Assembly (NCBI GenBank): GCA_003454835.1 | Contig: DMTA01000552.1 | Coordinates: 547-22,803 of the forward strand | Direction: 5' to 3' | Source: Achromobacter sp. | GTDB taxonomy: Bacteria; Pseudomonadota; Gammaproteobacteria; Burkholderiales; Burkholderiaceae_B | Length of the DNA: 22,257 bases | In this document: one piece after another, positions 1 through 7,720 of the stretch | Position numbering within the stretch: the stretch's first letter is position 1 | Layout: every line of letters starts with the position of its first letter | Program-made: the position numbers and the translations under genes | Notes under the pieces: generated by a model | The model's database searches: none | What the model was told of the DNA's origin: nothing | The model's input: the letters and a program-made list of their open reading frames with translations, nothing else

Positions 1-94
1 TGGCGCTTCCATCGTGCGCGTGCACGATGTTGCGGCCACGGTGGATGCGCTTAAGGTATGGCAGGCGGCTGAACAAGGAGCAATCAGTTCATGA
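1..94 (+). CDS. folP: Dihydropteroate synthase, C-terminal end (partial)
   Basis: Only the last 30 codons are present, read from base 2. They encode [17 protein letters not shown] followed by a short tail, and the RVHDV segment is the conserved end of the dihydropteroate synthase barrel. The enzyme joins p-aminobenzoate to the pterin pyrophosphate in cytosolic folate synthesis. The stop codon overlaps the glmM start as ATGA (91-94), so the two genes are probably translationally coupled; folP-glmM is a common bacterial gene pair. The call rests on a short fragment plus this context. Confidence 0.85.
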   Translation, partial: GASIVRVHDVAATVDALKVWQAAEQGAISS

Positions 95-1434
95 TTCGAC
101 GCAAATATTTTGGTACCGATGGTGTACGCGGTGAAGTGGGCGGTCCGGTGATCAACGCCGAATTCGCGTTGCGCCTGGGGTACGCGGCTGGCCGCGTGCT
201 GGCGCGCGAGGCAGCCGTGCGTGGCGGCAGCCGCCCGCAGGTTGTCATTGGCAAGGACACCCGGATATCCGGCTACATGCTGGAATCCGCGCTGGAAGCA
301 GGCCTGTCGGCCGCCGGCATCGACGTGCTGTTGGCCGGTCCGATCCCCACGCCCGCGGTTGCCTACCTGACCCGCGCCCTGCGTCTGGTCGCCGGCATCG
401 TCATCAGCGCGTCGCACAATCCCTACCAGGACAACGGCATCAAGTTCTTCTCGGCCCAGGGCATGAAGCTGCCCGACGACATCGAGGCCGATATCGAGGC
501 CGCGCTGGACGAACCCCTGGGCTGCGTCGGATCCGAAGGGCTGGGTCGCGCGCGCCGCATGGGCGACGCCCAGGGCCGTTACATCGAGTTCTGCAAGAGC
601 ACGTTCCCCAACGATCTGGACCTGAATGGCATGACGATCGTGGTCGACGCCGCGCACGGCGCCGCCTACAACATCGCCCCACACGTCTTCCGTGAGCTGG
701 GCGCCGAGGTGCACGCGATCGGCGTGAACCCCGACGGCTTCAACATCAACAAGGGCGTGGGCGCGCTGCACCCGGAGCTGCTGGCCAAGGAAGTCAAGGC
801 TCGCGGCGCCCAGCTTGGCATTGCGCTGGACGGCGACGCCGACCGCCTGCAGATGGTGGACGGCGAGGGCCGCATCTACAACGGCGACGAGCTCATGTAC
901 GCCATCGTCCGCGAACGCATGCAGCGCGGCAAGGTCGAGGGCGTGGTAGGCACGTTGATGACCAACTTTGGCTTCGAGCGGGAAATGAAGCGCCTTGGCG
1001 TGGGCTTTGACCGCGCCAACGTGGGCGACCGCTACGTGCTGGAACAGATGCAATCGCGCGGTTGGCTGTACGGCGGCGAAAGCTCCGGCCACCTGCTGTG
1101 CCTGGATTGCCACTCCACCGGCGACGGCATCGTCGCCGCACTGCAGGTCCTGACGGCTCTGCGTCGTAATTCCACCGCGCTTGGCGACTGGGTCAGGGAT
1201 CTGCGAATGTATCCGCAGAAGATGATCAACGTTCCGCTGACGCCCGGCCTTGACTGGAAAACGCACGCCGGTCTGACGGCGGCCCGACAAGCGGTCGAGG
1301 CTGAGCTGGACGGCCGGGGCCGTATCCTGATCCGCGCTTCGGGGACGGAACCCAAACTGCGCCTGATGGTCGAGGCCGAAGATGAGGCGTTGGCGACCAA
1401 TTCTGCAGAGAAGCTTGCGGCAAGCCTGGGGTAA
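91..1434 (+). CDS. glmM: Phosphoglucosamine mutase
   Basis: This 447-residue protein has the usual GlmM length and converts glucosamine-6-phosphate to glucosamine-1-phosphate, a cytosolic step towards UDP-GlcNAc, peptidoglycan and LPS. Visible motifs of the alpha-D-phosphohexomutase family are: FGTDGVRG near the N-terminus (residues 7-14); the active-site serine loop ISASHNP, with Ser108 as the phosphorylated residue; the metal-binding loop DGDADR (247-252); and the C-terminal phosphate-binding loop [10 protein letters not shown]. The start overlaps the folP stop (ATGA), and a GGAG-like site lies just upstream inside folP (77-80). A hairpin terminator follows at 1459, so the folP-glmM unit ends here. 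No key residue is missing. Confidence 0.97.
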   Translation: MIRRKYFGTDGVRGEVGGPVINAEFALRLGYAAGRVLAREAAVRGGSRPQVVIGKDTRISGYMLESALEAGLSAAGIDVLLAGPIPTPAVAYLTRALRLVAGIVISASHNPYQDNGIKFFSAQGMKLPDDIEADIEAALDEPLGCVGSEGLGRARRMGDAQGRYIEFCKSTFPNDLDLNGMTIVVDAAHGAAYNIAPHVFRELGAEVHAIGVNPDGFNINKGVGALHPELLAKEVKARGAQLGIALDGDADRLQMVDGEGRIYNGDELMYAIVRERMQRGKVEGVVGTLMTNFGFEREMKRLGVGFDRANVGDRYVLEQMQSRGWLYGGESSGHLLCLDCHSTGDGIVAALQVLTALRRNSTALGDWVRDLRMYPQKMINVPLTPGLDWKTHAGLTAARQAVEAELDGRGRILIRASGTEPKLRLMVEAEDEALATNSAEKLAASLG

Positions 1435-1458
1435 ACCCTGACTTTCGATTTAATATGT

Positions 1459-1494
1459 GGGCCACGCGTCGAAATCGTCGCGTGGCCTTTTGTT
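1459..1494 (+). terminator. Rho-independent terminator of folP-glmM
   Basis: A 9-bp perfect stem GGCCACGCG (1460-1468) / CGCGTGGCC (1479-1487) with a 10-nt loop is followed directly by TTTTGTTTGTTTG. It sits 25 bases after the glmM stop and is a classical intrinsic terminator. Confidence 0.88.
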
Positions 1495-1520
1495 TGTTTG
1501 CGTTTTCGATGCCGGTTTAA

Positions 1521-1576
1521 GCGTCATAGTCACGTAACATATTGGTCAAGTCATTGACATACAGGGCGTCCACACT
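1521..1576 (+). promoter_or_regulatory. Candidate PhoB-type repeat array and promoter of olsB
   Basis: Four consecutive 11-bp units begin at 1521, 1532, 1543 and 1554 with the 7-mers GCGTCAT, ACGTAAC, TGGTCAA and TTGACAT. Against the Pho half-site CTGTCA(T/C) they score 5, 4, 4 and 5 of 7, and each keeps most of the GTCA core. Ten bases after the last 7-mer lies CACACT (1571-1576), a poor -10 at the same offset as the -10 elements of ppk1 and pstS. The array is much weaker than those two boxes. The last unit also contains TTGACA, a perfect sigma-70 -35, but no good -10 lies 16-18 bp beyond it. Binding is inferred. Confidence 0.5.
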
Positions 1577-1603
1577 GGCTGGACTCTCTAGGAGCTTCGC
1601 GCA

Positions 1604-2410
1604 ATGCTGGAATTAGCACGCATCAATCCGAGCCGCAGTACCGCAGAACCCTGGACGGGCTCTGCCCCGAAAGTCCTGGCTGTCGGCCTCGCGCGTACCG
1701 CCGAAGAAATAGAGCAGATTCAGCGCCTGCGCTATGACGTCTTCACCGAAGACATGGGTGTCGTCTTCCCGGACGCGCAAGATGGCATCGAGCAAGACCG
1801 GTTCGATCCGTTCTGTGAGCACCTGATGGTCCGCGAACTCGACACGGACCGCGTCGTCGGCACGTATCGGATCCTGACCCCCGAAAAAGCGCGCGAAGCC
1901 GGCGGCTACTATTCGCAGTCGGAATTCGACCTGTCTGGCCTGGGCGCCATCCGCGACGAAGTCGTCGAAGTCGGCCGCTCCTGCACCCACGCCGATTACC
2001 GCGGCGGCGCGGTCATCATGCTGCTGTGGTCGGGTTTGGCGGAGTACCTGCGGCGCGGCGGTTACGAATACGTGCTCGGGTGCGCCAGCGTTAGCCTGCG
2101 CGACGACGGCGTCACCGCAGCCGAAGTCTGGCGCACGATTGCCAAGCACATGCCCCAGGGCAACGAGCCGCGTGTCACGCCGCTGCACCGCTACCCGGTC
2201 GAAAAGCTCAACAGCACCTTGCCGGCGCGCGTTCCACCGCTGATCAAGGGCTATCTGAAGCTGGGCGCCAAGGTATGCGGCGAACCGGCATGGGATCCGG
2301 ATTTCAACGCCGCCGACTTCCCGGTCCTCTTGAAGATGGAGCGCATGGACGAGCGCTACCGTCGCCACTTCGGCCTGGATCAGCCGGCCATCATCGCTAC
2401 CCAGCGCTAG
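1604..2410 (+). CDS. olsB: L-ornithine N-alpha-acyltransferase (ornithine lipid synthesis)
   Basis: This 268-residue GNAT-fold protein resembles OlsB. OlsB transfers a 3-hydroxyacyl chain from acyl carrier protein to the alpha-amino group of ornithine, giving lyso-ornithine lipid at the cytoplasmic membrane. Family features seen are RYDVFTEDMG (43-52), DRFDPFCEHL (65-74), VVGTYRIL (84-91), GRSCTHADYR (124-133), LLWSGLAEYL (140-149), GCAS (159-162) and the tail KGYLKLGAKVCG with DPDFN (231-235). AGGAG at 1590-1594 supports the start. The O-acyltransferase partner olsA is not in this window. Ornithine lipids contain no phosphorus and replace phospholipids under phosphate limitation, which fits the ppx-ppk-pst neighbours and the repeat array upstream. 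An N-acyltransferase for another amino acid is the main alternative. Confidence 0.85.
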   Translation: MLELARINPSRSTAEPWTGSAPKVLAVGLARTAEEIEQIQRLRYDVFTEDMGVVFPDAQDGIEQDRFDPFCEHLMVRELDTDRVVGTYRILTPEKAREAGGYYSQSEFDLSGLGAIRDEVVEVGRSCTHADYRGGAVIMLLWSGLAEYLRRGGYEYVLGCASVSLRDDGVTAAEVWRTIAKHMPQGNEPRVTPLHRYPVEKLNSTLPARVPPLIKGYLKLGAKVCGEPAWDPDFNAADFPVLLKMERMDERYRRHFGLDQPAIIATQR

Positions 2411-2422
2411 ACGCCATTCATC

Positions 2423-2533
2423 ATGCGCCGCCTGTTCCGCCGAATGACCATCAGACTGATTCGGCGGGCCACCCGGCCGCTGCGCATGGAGCTCAGACGG
2501 CTCGATCGCGAAACCGATCTGTCACCTTTCTGA
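2423..2533 (+). CDS. Possible 36-residue arginine-rich small protein
   Basis: An ATG-started frame begins 12 bases after the olsB stop and ends just before the hairpin at 2540. The product would contain 12 arginines in 36 residues, arranged as an amphipathic basic helix beginning MRRLFRRMTIRLIRR. There is no clear ribosome-binding site, so expression would need re-initiation after olsB. Arg-rich frames arise easily in GC-rich DNA, so this may simply be the olsB 3' untranslated region. No family is recognised. Confidence 0.2.
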   Translation: MRRLFRRMTIRLIRRATRPLRMELRRLDRETDLSPF

Positions 2534-2539
2534 TACGCC

Positions 2540-2558
2540 GGGGCGGCTGTGCCGCCCC
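2540..2558. terminator. Hairpin between convergent olsB and ppx
   Basis: A perfect 8-bp stem GGGGCGGC / GCCGCCCC with a 3-nt loop lies between the ends of olsB and ppx, 11 bases past the ppx stop. Neither strand has a T-tract after it, so termination would be weak or Rho-assisted; it may mainly protect mRNA 3' ends. Confidence 0.4.
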
Positions 2559-2569
2559 AAGCGCCGTCT

Positions 2570-4057
2570 TCAGAACTCCAGCAGTTCGAACGAAAACCCG
2601 ACCTTGTTCCACTCGGCCTCTTCCGCGCGCAGCGTGAAGTCGCTGAGCGGGTGTTCGGCCAGCCATTCGCGGTTGACCCGCACCACGATGGAATTGTCTC
2701 GGACCGACGCGGTGAGGGGCAGGGGTTCGATCTCGCCGCGGCGGCGGAACAGCAACACCGCCAGACGCAGCGCCAGGATGGCCTTCCATTGCGGGCGCGT
2801 GCGCACCAGCGGTTCCACCTTGGCCAGCTTGCCCTGGTGTCCCAGCGCCAGCAAGGCCAGCAGTTGCTGGTCGGCGCGTGAAAAGCCCGGCATGTCGGCG
2901 TTTTCCAGCACGTAGGCGGTGTGCTTGTGATACGCGTTGTGGGCAATGGACAGGCCCACTTCGTGCAGATCGGCCGCCCAGCCCAGTGCCGGGCGCAGTT
3001 CGGCGCGTTCCTGGCCTTCGGGGAACATGGCGTCGAACAGGCTCAGGGCGGCGTGGCGAACGCGGCGCGCTTGGTTCACGTCCACGTGATAGCGCTTGAC
3101 GAACTGGCGTACCGATTCATCGCGCTTGTCGTGCTCGTCGTCACGGCCCAGCAGGTCGTACAACACGCCCAGGCGCAGTGCGCCGTCGCCGGTGTGCATG
3201 ACATCGATGCCCAGCTCGTCGAACAGCGCGCTCATGATGGCCAGCCCGCCGGGCAGCACGTCGGCGCGTTCGACCTTGATGCCGGGAAGCTCGGACGGAA
3301 TGACGCGGCCCGAGCGGATGAGACGGTCCTTCAGCTTGGTCAGGCCCGAGCGCGTGATGCCGCGGTCGGAATAGCCGCCTTCGGTCAGGATCGCGAAGAG
3401 CGCCTTGGCGGTGCCGGAGGAGCCATAGGCCTCCTTCCAGCCCATCTTGCGGTACTGCTTGGCGATGACTTCGATTTCGCGGCGCGCGGCCAGTTCGGCC
3501 TGCTTCATCTGGTGCGCATCGACCACGCCGTCCGAGAAGAACTGGCGGCTGTAGCTGACGCAGCCCATGTACAACGAGGACATCAGGCCCGGTTCGTGAC
3601 CCTTGCCGATGATGACTTCGGTGGAGCCGCCGCCGATGTCGATGATCAGGCGCTTGTTGGGCGAGGGGGGCAGGGTGTGGGCCACGCCGGTGAAGATCAG
3701 GCGGGCTTCTTCGCGGCCGGCGATGACTTCAATGGGAAAGCCCAATGCGGCTTCGGCCCGGGGCAGGAAATCTTTGGTGTTGCGGGCGACGCGGAACGTA
3801 TTGGTGGCAACCGCACGGACCCGGTTCGGGTGGAAACTGCGCAGGCGTTCGCCGAAGCGTTCCAGGACGGCAATGGCGCGGTCGATGGCGGCGTCGCCAA
3901 GCCGTTTTTCGGCGTCCAGACCGGCGGCGAGCCGGACGGTTTCCTTGAGGCGGTCGATCTGGTAGATCTGGGGCGTACCGTCCTGCTGAACGATGCGTCC
4001 GATGGAAAGGCGAAAGCTGTTGGACCCGAGGTCCACCGCGGCCAGAAGTTGATCCAT
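2570..4057 (-). CDS. ppx: Exopolyphosphatase
   Basis: This 495-residue protein of the Ppx/GppA family removes terminal phosphates from inorganic polyphosphate. The ASKHA-fold phosphatase core shows the phosphate-binding loop DLGSNSFRL (9-17), ATNTFRVARN (84-93), the catalytic-glutamate motif GREEARL (114-120) and the second glycine loop IIDIGGGSTE (138-147). A helical HD-like C-terminal region follows from about residue 310. The length fits Ppx (about 500) more than stand-alone GppA, although some family members also hydrolyse pppGpp. It is divergent from ppk1 across 207 bp, so synthesis and breakdown of polyphosphate are encoded side by side. The minus-strand promoter region carries a perfect TATAAT and one Pho half-site. 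Confidence 0.93.
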   Translation of the reverse strand: MDQLLAAVDLGSNSFRLSIGRIVQQDGTPQIYQIDRLKETVRLAAGLDAEKRLGDAAIDRAIAVLERFGERLRSFHPNRVRAVATNTFRVARNTKDFLPRAEAALGFPIEVIAGREEARLIFTGVAHTLPPSPNKRLIIDIGGGSTEVIIGKGHEPGLMSSLYMGCVSYSRQFFSDGVVDAHQMKQAELAARREIEVIAKQYRKMGWKEAYGSSGTAKALFAILTEGGYSDRGITRSGLTKLKDRLIRSGRVIPSELPGIKVERADVLPGGLAIMSALFDELGIDVMHTGDGALRLGVLYDLLGRDDEHDKRDESVRQFVKRYHVDVNQARRVRHAALSLFDAMFPEGQERAELRPALGWAADLHEVGLSIAHNAYHKHTAYVLENADMPGFSRADQQLLALLALGHQGKLAKVEPLVRTRPQWKAILALRLAVLLFRRRGEIEPLPLTASVRDNSIVVRVNREWLAEHPLSDFTLRAEEAEWNKVGFSFELLEF

Positions 4058-4089
4058 GCGGCTCGTAATATTGGCTGTGAGGTGGACCG

Positions 4090-4112
4090 ATTATAAGGAC
4101 CCCATGTGACAA
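4090..4112 (-). promoter_or_regulatory. ppx promoter: TATAAT with an upstream Pho half-site
   Basis: On the minus strand TTGTCAC (4112-4106) is followed after exactly 10 bp by a perfect -10 TATAAT (4095-4090), about 33 bases before the ppx start. No -35 element lies 17 bp upstream of the -10. The 11-bp unit preceding TTGTCAC does not match a Pho half-site, so only half a box is present. The -10 is convincing; PhoB control is speculative. Confidence 0.45.
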
Positions 4113-4212
4113 CGCCGCCGGATACGGGTTTTTGCTTACGGAACAGAGGCTTGGAAGCCATTGTCCGGTGCGCCATATGTCCCGCATTTGACGTACCCTT
4201 AGCGATTGGGCG

Positions 4213-4246
4213 CTGTCATAGAACCGTCACCTGTTTGCAGTAAAAC
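4213..4246 (+). promoter_or_regulatory. Pho box and -10 of ppk1
   Basis: CTGTCATAGAACCGTCAC (4213-4230) consists of two 7-mers spaced by 4 bp, matching the PhoB box consensus at 7/7 and 6/7. A -10-like TAAAAC (4241-4246) follows after 10 bp, as expected when PhoB replaces the -35 region. Transcription would start near 4253. Confidence 0.82.
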
Positions 4247-4264
4247 TTCACGCTCTCTTTTCGT

Positions 4265-6352
4265 ATGGAATCCGGTATGCCCACACGTCCGCCAGGCGAG
4301 CCTCTGCTCATGAATCGCGAATTGTCGCTGCTCAAGTTCAATGAACGCGTGCTGGCGATGGCGGAAAACCCCAAGACGCCGCTGCTGGAAAGGCTGCGCT
4401 ACGTGTGTATCGTCAGTTCCAACCTGGACGAGTTTTTCGAGATCCGGATCTCCAGCCTGAAAGAGCAGCAACGCCAGTCGCCCAATCTGGTCGGCCCTGA
4501 CGGCATGACGCCCGACGAGGCATTCGAATGCGTCCAGCAGGCGGTGCACGAACTGGTGAACCGCCAATACAACCTGCTCAACGATCAGATCCTGCCCGCC
4601 ATGCACAAGGAGGGCATCGCGCTGCATCACGCCTCCGAATGGAATCCGGAGCAGCAGGAATGGGCGCGCGACGTGTTCCACCGCGACGTGATGCCGCTGT
4701 TGACCCCCATTGGGCTGGACCCGGCGCATCCGTTTCCGCGCGTCTACAACAAGAGCCTGAATTTCATCGTGTCGCTGGCCGGCGCCGACGCATTCGGCCG
4801 TCAGGCGTCCATCGCCATCGTCCAGGCGCCCCGCGCCCTGCCGCGCCTGATCAAGATGCCGCAGGAGCTCTCGGGGCAACCCGAGGGCTACATCCTCCTG
4901 ACCTCCCTCCTGCGCGCCTTCGTGGGCGAGCTGTTCCCGGGCCTGGAGATGCTGGGCTGCTACCAGTGGCGTGTCACGCGCAACAGCGATCTCTTCGTGG
5001 ACGAGGAAGAAGTCACCAACCTGCGCCATGCACTGCAGGGCGAACTGTCGCAGCGCAACTTCGGCGCCGCCGTCCGGCTTGAGATCGACAAGCTGACGCC
5101 CGTCGAACTGGAAACCTTCCTGCAGCGCGAGTTTTCGCTCAAGGCCGACGACACCTATCGCGTGCCCGGCCCGGTGAACCTGTCGCGGCTCATGCAGCTG
5201 TGCAATTCCGCGGCGCGCCCGGACCTGTTGTTTCCCGATTACCGCGCGCCCGTGCCCGCGCCGTTTGACCGCGTCGGCGACAAGCCCGCGGAACTCTTCG
5301 AGGCGGTGGCCGAGTGCGACCGCCTGCTGCACCATCCGTATCAGTCGTTCCAGCCTGTCATCGACTTCCTGACCGCCGCCGCGCTGGATCCGGACGTGAT
5401 GGCCATCAAGCAGACCATCTACCGCACCGGCGAGGACTCCGAGCTGATGAAGATCCTGCTGGCGGCCGCGCGCGCCGGCAAGGAAGTGACGGTGGTGGTG
5501 GAGCTGATGGCGCGGTTTGACGAGCAGACCAACATCAACTGGGCCTCCAAGCTGGAAGAGGTGGGGGCGCACGTCGTCTACGGCGTGGTCGCGCATAAAA
5601 CGCACGCCAAGATGGCGGTGGTGCTGCGCCGTGAAAAGGGCCGTCTGCGCCGCTATGCCCACTTGGGTACCGGCAATTACCACCCGCGCACGGCGCGCCT
5701 GTACACCGATTTTGGGCTGCTGACGGCGGACCCGAAGCTGTGCGAGGACATGGACAAGGTGTTCGCGCAGCTGACAGGGCTGGGCGCCCGCCGCGCGCTC
5801 AAGTCGCTGATGCAGTCGCCGTTCACCCTGCACGAGGGCATGGTGTCGCTGATCCGCGCCGAGGCGCGCGCCGCCAAGGCGGGCAAGCGGTCGCGCATCA
5901 TGGCCAAGATGAATTCGCTCCTGGAAGAACAGATCATCGCCGAGCTTTACAAGGCCAGCCAGGCGGGCGTGAAGATCGACCTGATCGTGCGGGGCGTCTG
6001 CGCCTTGCGCGCCGGCGTGCCGGGGCTGTCAGAAAACATCCGGGTGCGCTCCATCGTGGGCCGCTTCCTGGAGCATTCCCGCGTCTTCTATTTCTACGCC
6101 GACGGCGAAGAGACGGTGTACCTGTCGTCCGCCGACTGGATGGACCGCAACTTCTTCCGCCGCGTCGAGATCGCGTTCCCGATCTATGACAAGACGCTCA
6201 AGAAGCGCGTCATCGACGAAGCCTTCACGTACGCGCTGCGCGACAACCAGCTTGCCTGGCAGCAGCAGCCCAGCGGCGACTACGCGCGCGTCAAGAGCCG
6301 CCGCGAGCCCTACAACCTGCACCAGTTCCTGATGCAGAAGCTGGGCGTCTGA
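4265..6352 (+). CDS. ppk1: Polyphosphate kinase 1
   Basis: This 695-residue protein matches the usual PPK1 length of about 690. It polymerises the terminal phosphate of ATP into polyphosphate, reversibly, at the inner membrane. The N-terminal domain begins with NRELSLLKFNERVL (17-30), followed by SSNLDEFFEIR (51-61). In the C-terminal catalytic domains HKTHAKM carries the predicted phosphohistidine His447, and YAHLGTGNYH carries His466, 19 residues later as in E. coli PPK. The next in-frame ATG at 4277 has a GGAA-like site before it and would leave a more normal leader if transcription starts near 4253, so the true start may be four codons in. A Pho box lies directly upstream and a terminator follows. 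Confidence 0.97.
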   Translation: MESGMPTRPPGEPLLMNRELSLLKFNERVLAMAENPKTPLLERLRYVCIVSSNLDEFFEIRISSLKEQQRQSPNLVGPDGMTPDEAFECVQQAVHELVNRQYNLLNDQILPAMHKEGIALHHASEWNPEQQEWARDVFHRDVMPLLTPIGLDPAHPFPRVYNKSLNFIVSLAGADAFGRQASIAIVQAPRALPRLIKMPQELSGQPEGYILLTSLLRAFVGELFPGLEMLGCYQWRVTRNSDLFVDEEEVTNLRHALQGELSQRNFGAAVRLEIDKLTPVELETFLQREFSLKADDTYRVPGPVNLSRLMQLCNSAARPDLLFPDYRAPVPAPFDRVGDKPAELFEAVAECDRLLHHPYQSFQPVIDFLTAAALDPDVMAIKQTIYRTGEDSELMKILLAAARAGKEVTVVVELMARFDEQTNINWASKLEEVGAHVVYGVVAHKTHAKMAVVLRREKGRLRRYAHLGTGNYHPRTARLYTDFGLLTADPKLCEDMDKVFAQLTGLGARRALKSLMQSPFTLHEGMVSLIRAEARAAKAGKRSRIMAKMNSLLEEQIIAELYKASQAGVKIDLIVRGVCALRAGVPGLSENIRVRSIVGRFLEHSRVFYFYADGEETVYLSSADWMDRNFFRRVEIAFPIYDKTLKKRVIDEAFTYALRDNQLAWQQQPSGDYARVKSRREPYNLHQFLMQKLGV

Positions 6353-6400
6353 ACGACCAAGGCCGAAATAGGGTTTGTCCCTTTAATCTTGTCTTAGCCT

Positions 6401-6438
6401 CACGGCCGCCCGGCAACTGCCCGGCGGCCGTGGTTTTT
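6401..6438 (+). terminator. Rho-independent terminator of ppk1
   Basis: A perfect 10-bp stem CACGGCCGCC (6401-6410) / GGCGGCCGTG (6423-6432) is followed by GTTTTTAT. It separates ppk1 from the pst operon, so pstS depends on its own promoter. Confidence 0.9.
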
Positions 6439-6473
6439 ATGCCGTATCGAACGTCAGCATGAACAGTTTGTGA

Positions 6474-6507
6474 CTGTCATGGTCTTGTCACGTTGGGTAC
6501 CTAAGAT
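6474..6507 (+). promoter_or_regulatory. Pho box and -10 of the pst operon
   Basis: CTGTCATGGTCTTGTCAC (6474-6491) is a near-consensus Pho box (7/7 and 6/7). After exactly 10 bp comes TAAGAT (6502-6507), a 4/6 match to the -10. This is the same geometry as at ppk1. The leader to the pstS start would be about 66 bases. Confidence 0.87.
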
Positions 6508-6579
6508 GCGAGGGTCGCTGAAAGACAGGCAGCTAAAAAGCCTGCCAAGACTCCTTTAACGAGCACAGAAGGAACCCAG

Positions 6580-7620
6580 ATGTTCAAACGTGTCTTCAAG
6601 CAAGTTTCCGTGGGCGTCGCGCTGAGCGCCGCCGTTTTTGCCGTCCAGGCCGCCAACGTCACCGGCGCCGGCGCGTCGTTCCCGTACCCGATCTACGCCA
6701 AGTGGGCGTCCGACTACAAGGCTGCGACCAACAACGCGGTCAACTACCAGTCCATCGGTTCGGGCGGCGGCCAACAGCAGATCATTGCAAAGACGGTCGA
6801 CTTCGGCGCCTCGGATGACCCGATGAAGGCTGCCGACCTGGAAAAGCACGGCCTGCTGCAATTCCCGGCCGTGATCGGCGGCACCGTGGCCGTCGTGAAC
6901 GTCGACGGCGTCGAGCCGGGCAAGCTGAAGCTGTCGGGCAAGGTCCTGGCCGACATCTTCCTGGGCAAGATCAAGAAGTGGGACGACGCTGCGCTGAAGG
7001 CGCTGAACCCCGACGTCAAGCTGCCCTCGGCCGACATCATCGTCGTGCACCGTTCGGACGGCTCGGGCACCACCTTCGGCTGGACGAACTACCTGTCCAA
7101 GGTGTCGCCGGAGTGGAAGTCGCAAGTCGGTGAAGGCAAGGCCGTCAAGTGGCCCACCGGTCAAGGCGGCAAGGGCAACGAAGGCGTCGCCGCCTACGTC
7201 GGCCAGCTGAAGAACTCGATCGGCTACGTCGAATACGCCTACGCCAAGCAGAACAAGCTGGCCTGGACGCAACTGCAGAACAAGGACGGCAAGTTCGTCC
7301 AGCCCGAGCAAAAGGCTTTCGCTGCCGCGGCCGCCAACGCCGACTGGAAGAGCGCGCCGGGCATGGGCGTGGTCCTGACCGACGAGCCGGGCGCCGATTC
7401 GTGGCCCGTCACCGCCGCTACCTTCATCCTGATCCACAAGTCGCAAGACAAGCCGGTTCAGGGCAAGGCTGTGCTGGACTTCTTCGACTGGGCCTTCAAG
7501 AACGGCGCCAAGTCGGCTGAAGCCATGGACTACGTGCCGCTGCCGGAAGCCGTGACCAAGGAAATCCGCGCCGCCTGGGGCGAAGTGAAGTCCGCTGACG
7601 GCCAGGCTGTCTGGAAGTAA
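6580..7620 (+). CDS. pstS: Periplasmic phosphate-binding protein of the Pst transporter
   Basis: This 346-residue protein binds phosphate with high affinity in the periplasm and delivers it to PstCA. A Sec signal peptide (basic MFKRVFK, hydrophobic stretch, cleavage after AVQA at residue 24) precedes the mature start ANVTGAGASFPYP, typical of PstS. Ligand-contact segments are SIGSGGGQQQI, FGASDDPM and HRSDGSGTTFGWTNYL. AGAAGGAA at 6566-6573 is a good ribosome-binding site. It is first in pstSCAB and preceded by a strong Pho box. A hairpin without a T-tract lies between it and pstC, possibly favouring higher PstS output than the membrane subunits. Confidence 0.96.
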   Translation: MFKRVFKQVSVGVALSAAVFAVQAANVTGAGASFPYPIYAKWASDYKAATNNAVNYQSIGSGGGQQQIIAKTVDFGASDDPMKAADLEKHGLLQFPAVIGGTVAVVNVDGVEPGKLKLSGKVLADIFLGKIKKWDDAALKALNPDVKLPSADIIVVHRSDGSGTTFGWTNYLSKVSPEWKSQVGEGKAVKWPTGQGGKGNEGVAAYVGQLKNSIGYVEYAYAKQNKLAWTQLQNKDGKFVQPEQKAFAAAAANADWKSAPGMGVVLTDEPGADSWPVTAATFILIHKSQDKPVQGKAVLDFFDWAFKNGAKSAEAMDYVPLPEAVTKEIRAAWGEVKSADGQAVWK

Positions 7621-7631
7621 ATCAGTACCGA

Positions 7632-7664
7632 GCGGCCCCGACGCCTGATGGCGGGCGGGGCCGC
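7632..7664 (+). other. Intercistronic hairpin between pstS and pstC
   Basis: A 9-bp stem GCGGCCCCG (7632-7640) / CGGGGCCGC (7656-7664) continues inward, after a small internal loop, as CGCC/GGCG with a 4-nt loop. No T-tract follows, so full termination is unlikely. The structure could stabilise the pstS mRNA 3' end or act as a partial terminator. Confidence 0.65.
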
Positions 7665-7720
7665 CGCTTGTAAATCGACCTCTCTGCTGTTCCCCCAGGT
7701 TTCCTAAGGAAAGTCCATCC

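Noticed and set aside
1554..1559. TTGACA as a sigma-70 -35 element for olsB
   Set aside because: No acceptable -10 lies 16-18 bp downstream; it fits better as the fourth unit of the 11-bp array, though a weak promoter cannot be excluded.
2921..4096. 391-codon plus-strand frame opposite ppx
   Set aside because: Same explanation: third-position GC bias opens the opposite frame; ppx carries all family motifs.
4199..5833. Long open frame of 544 codons on the minus strand opposite ppk1
   Set aside because: It is the antisense shadow of a highly conserved gene in GC-rich DNA, with His/Gln/Arg-rich low-complexity translation and no recognisable domain.
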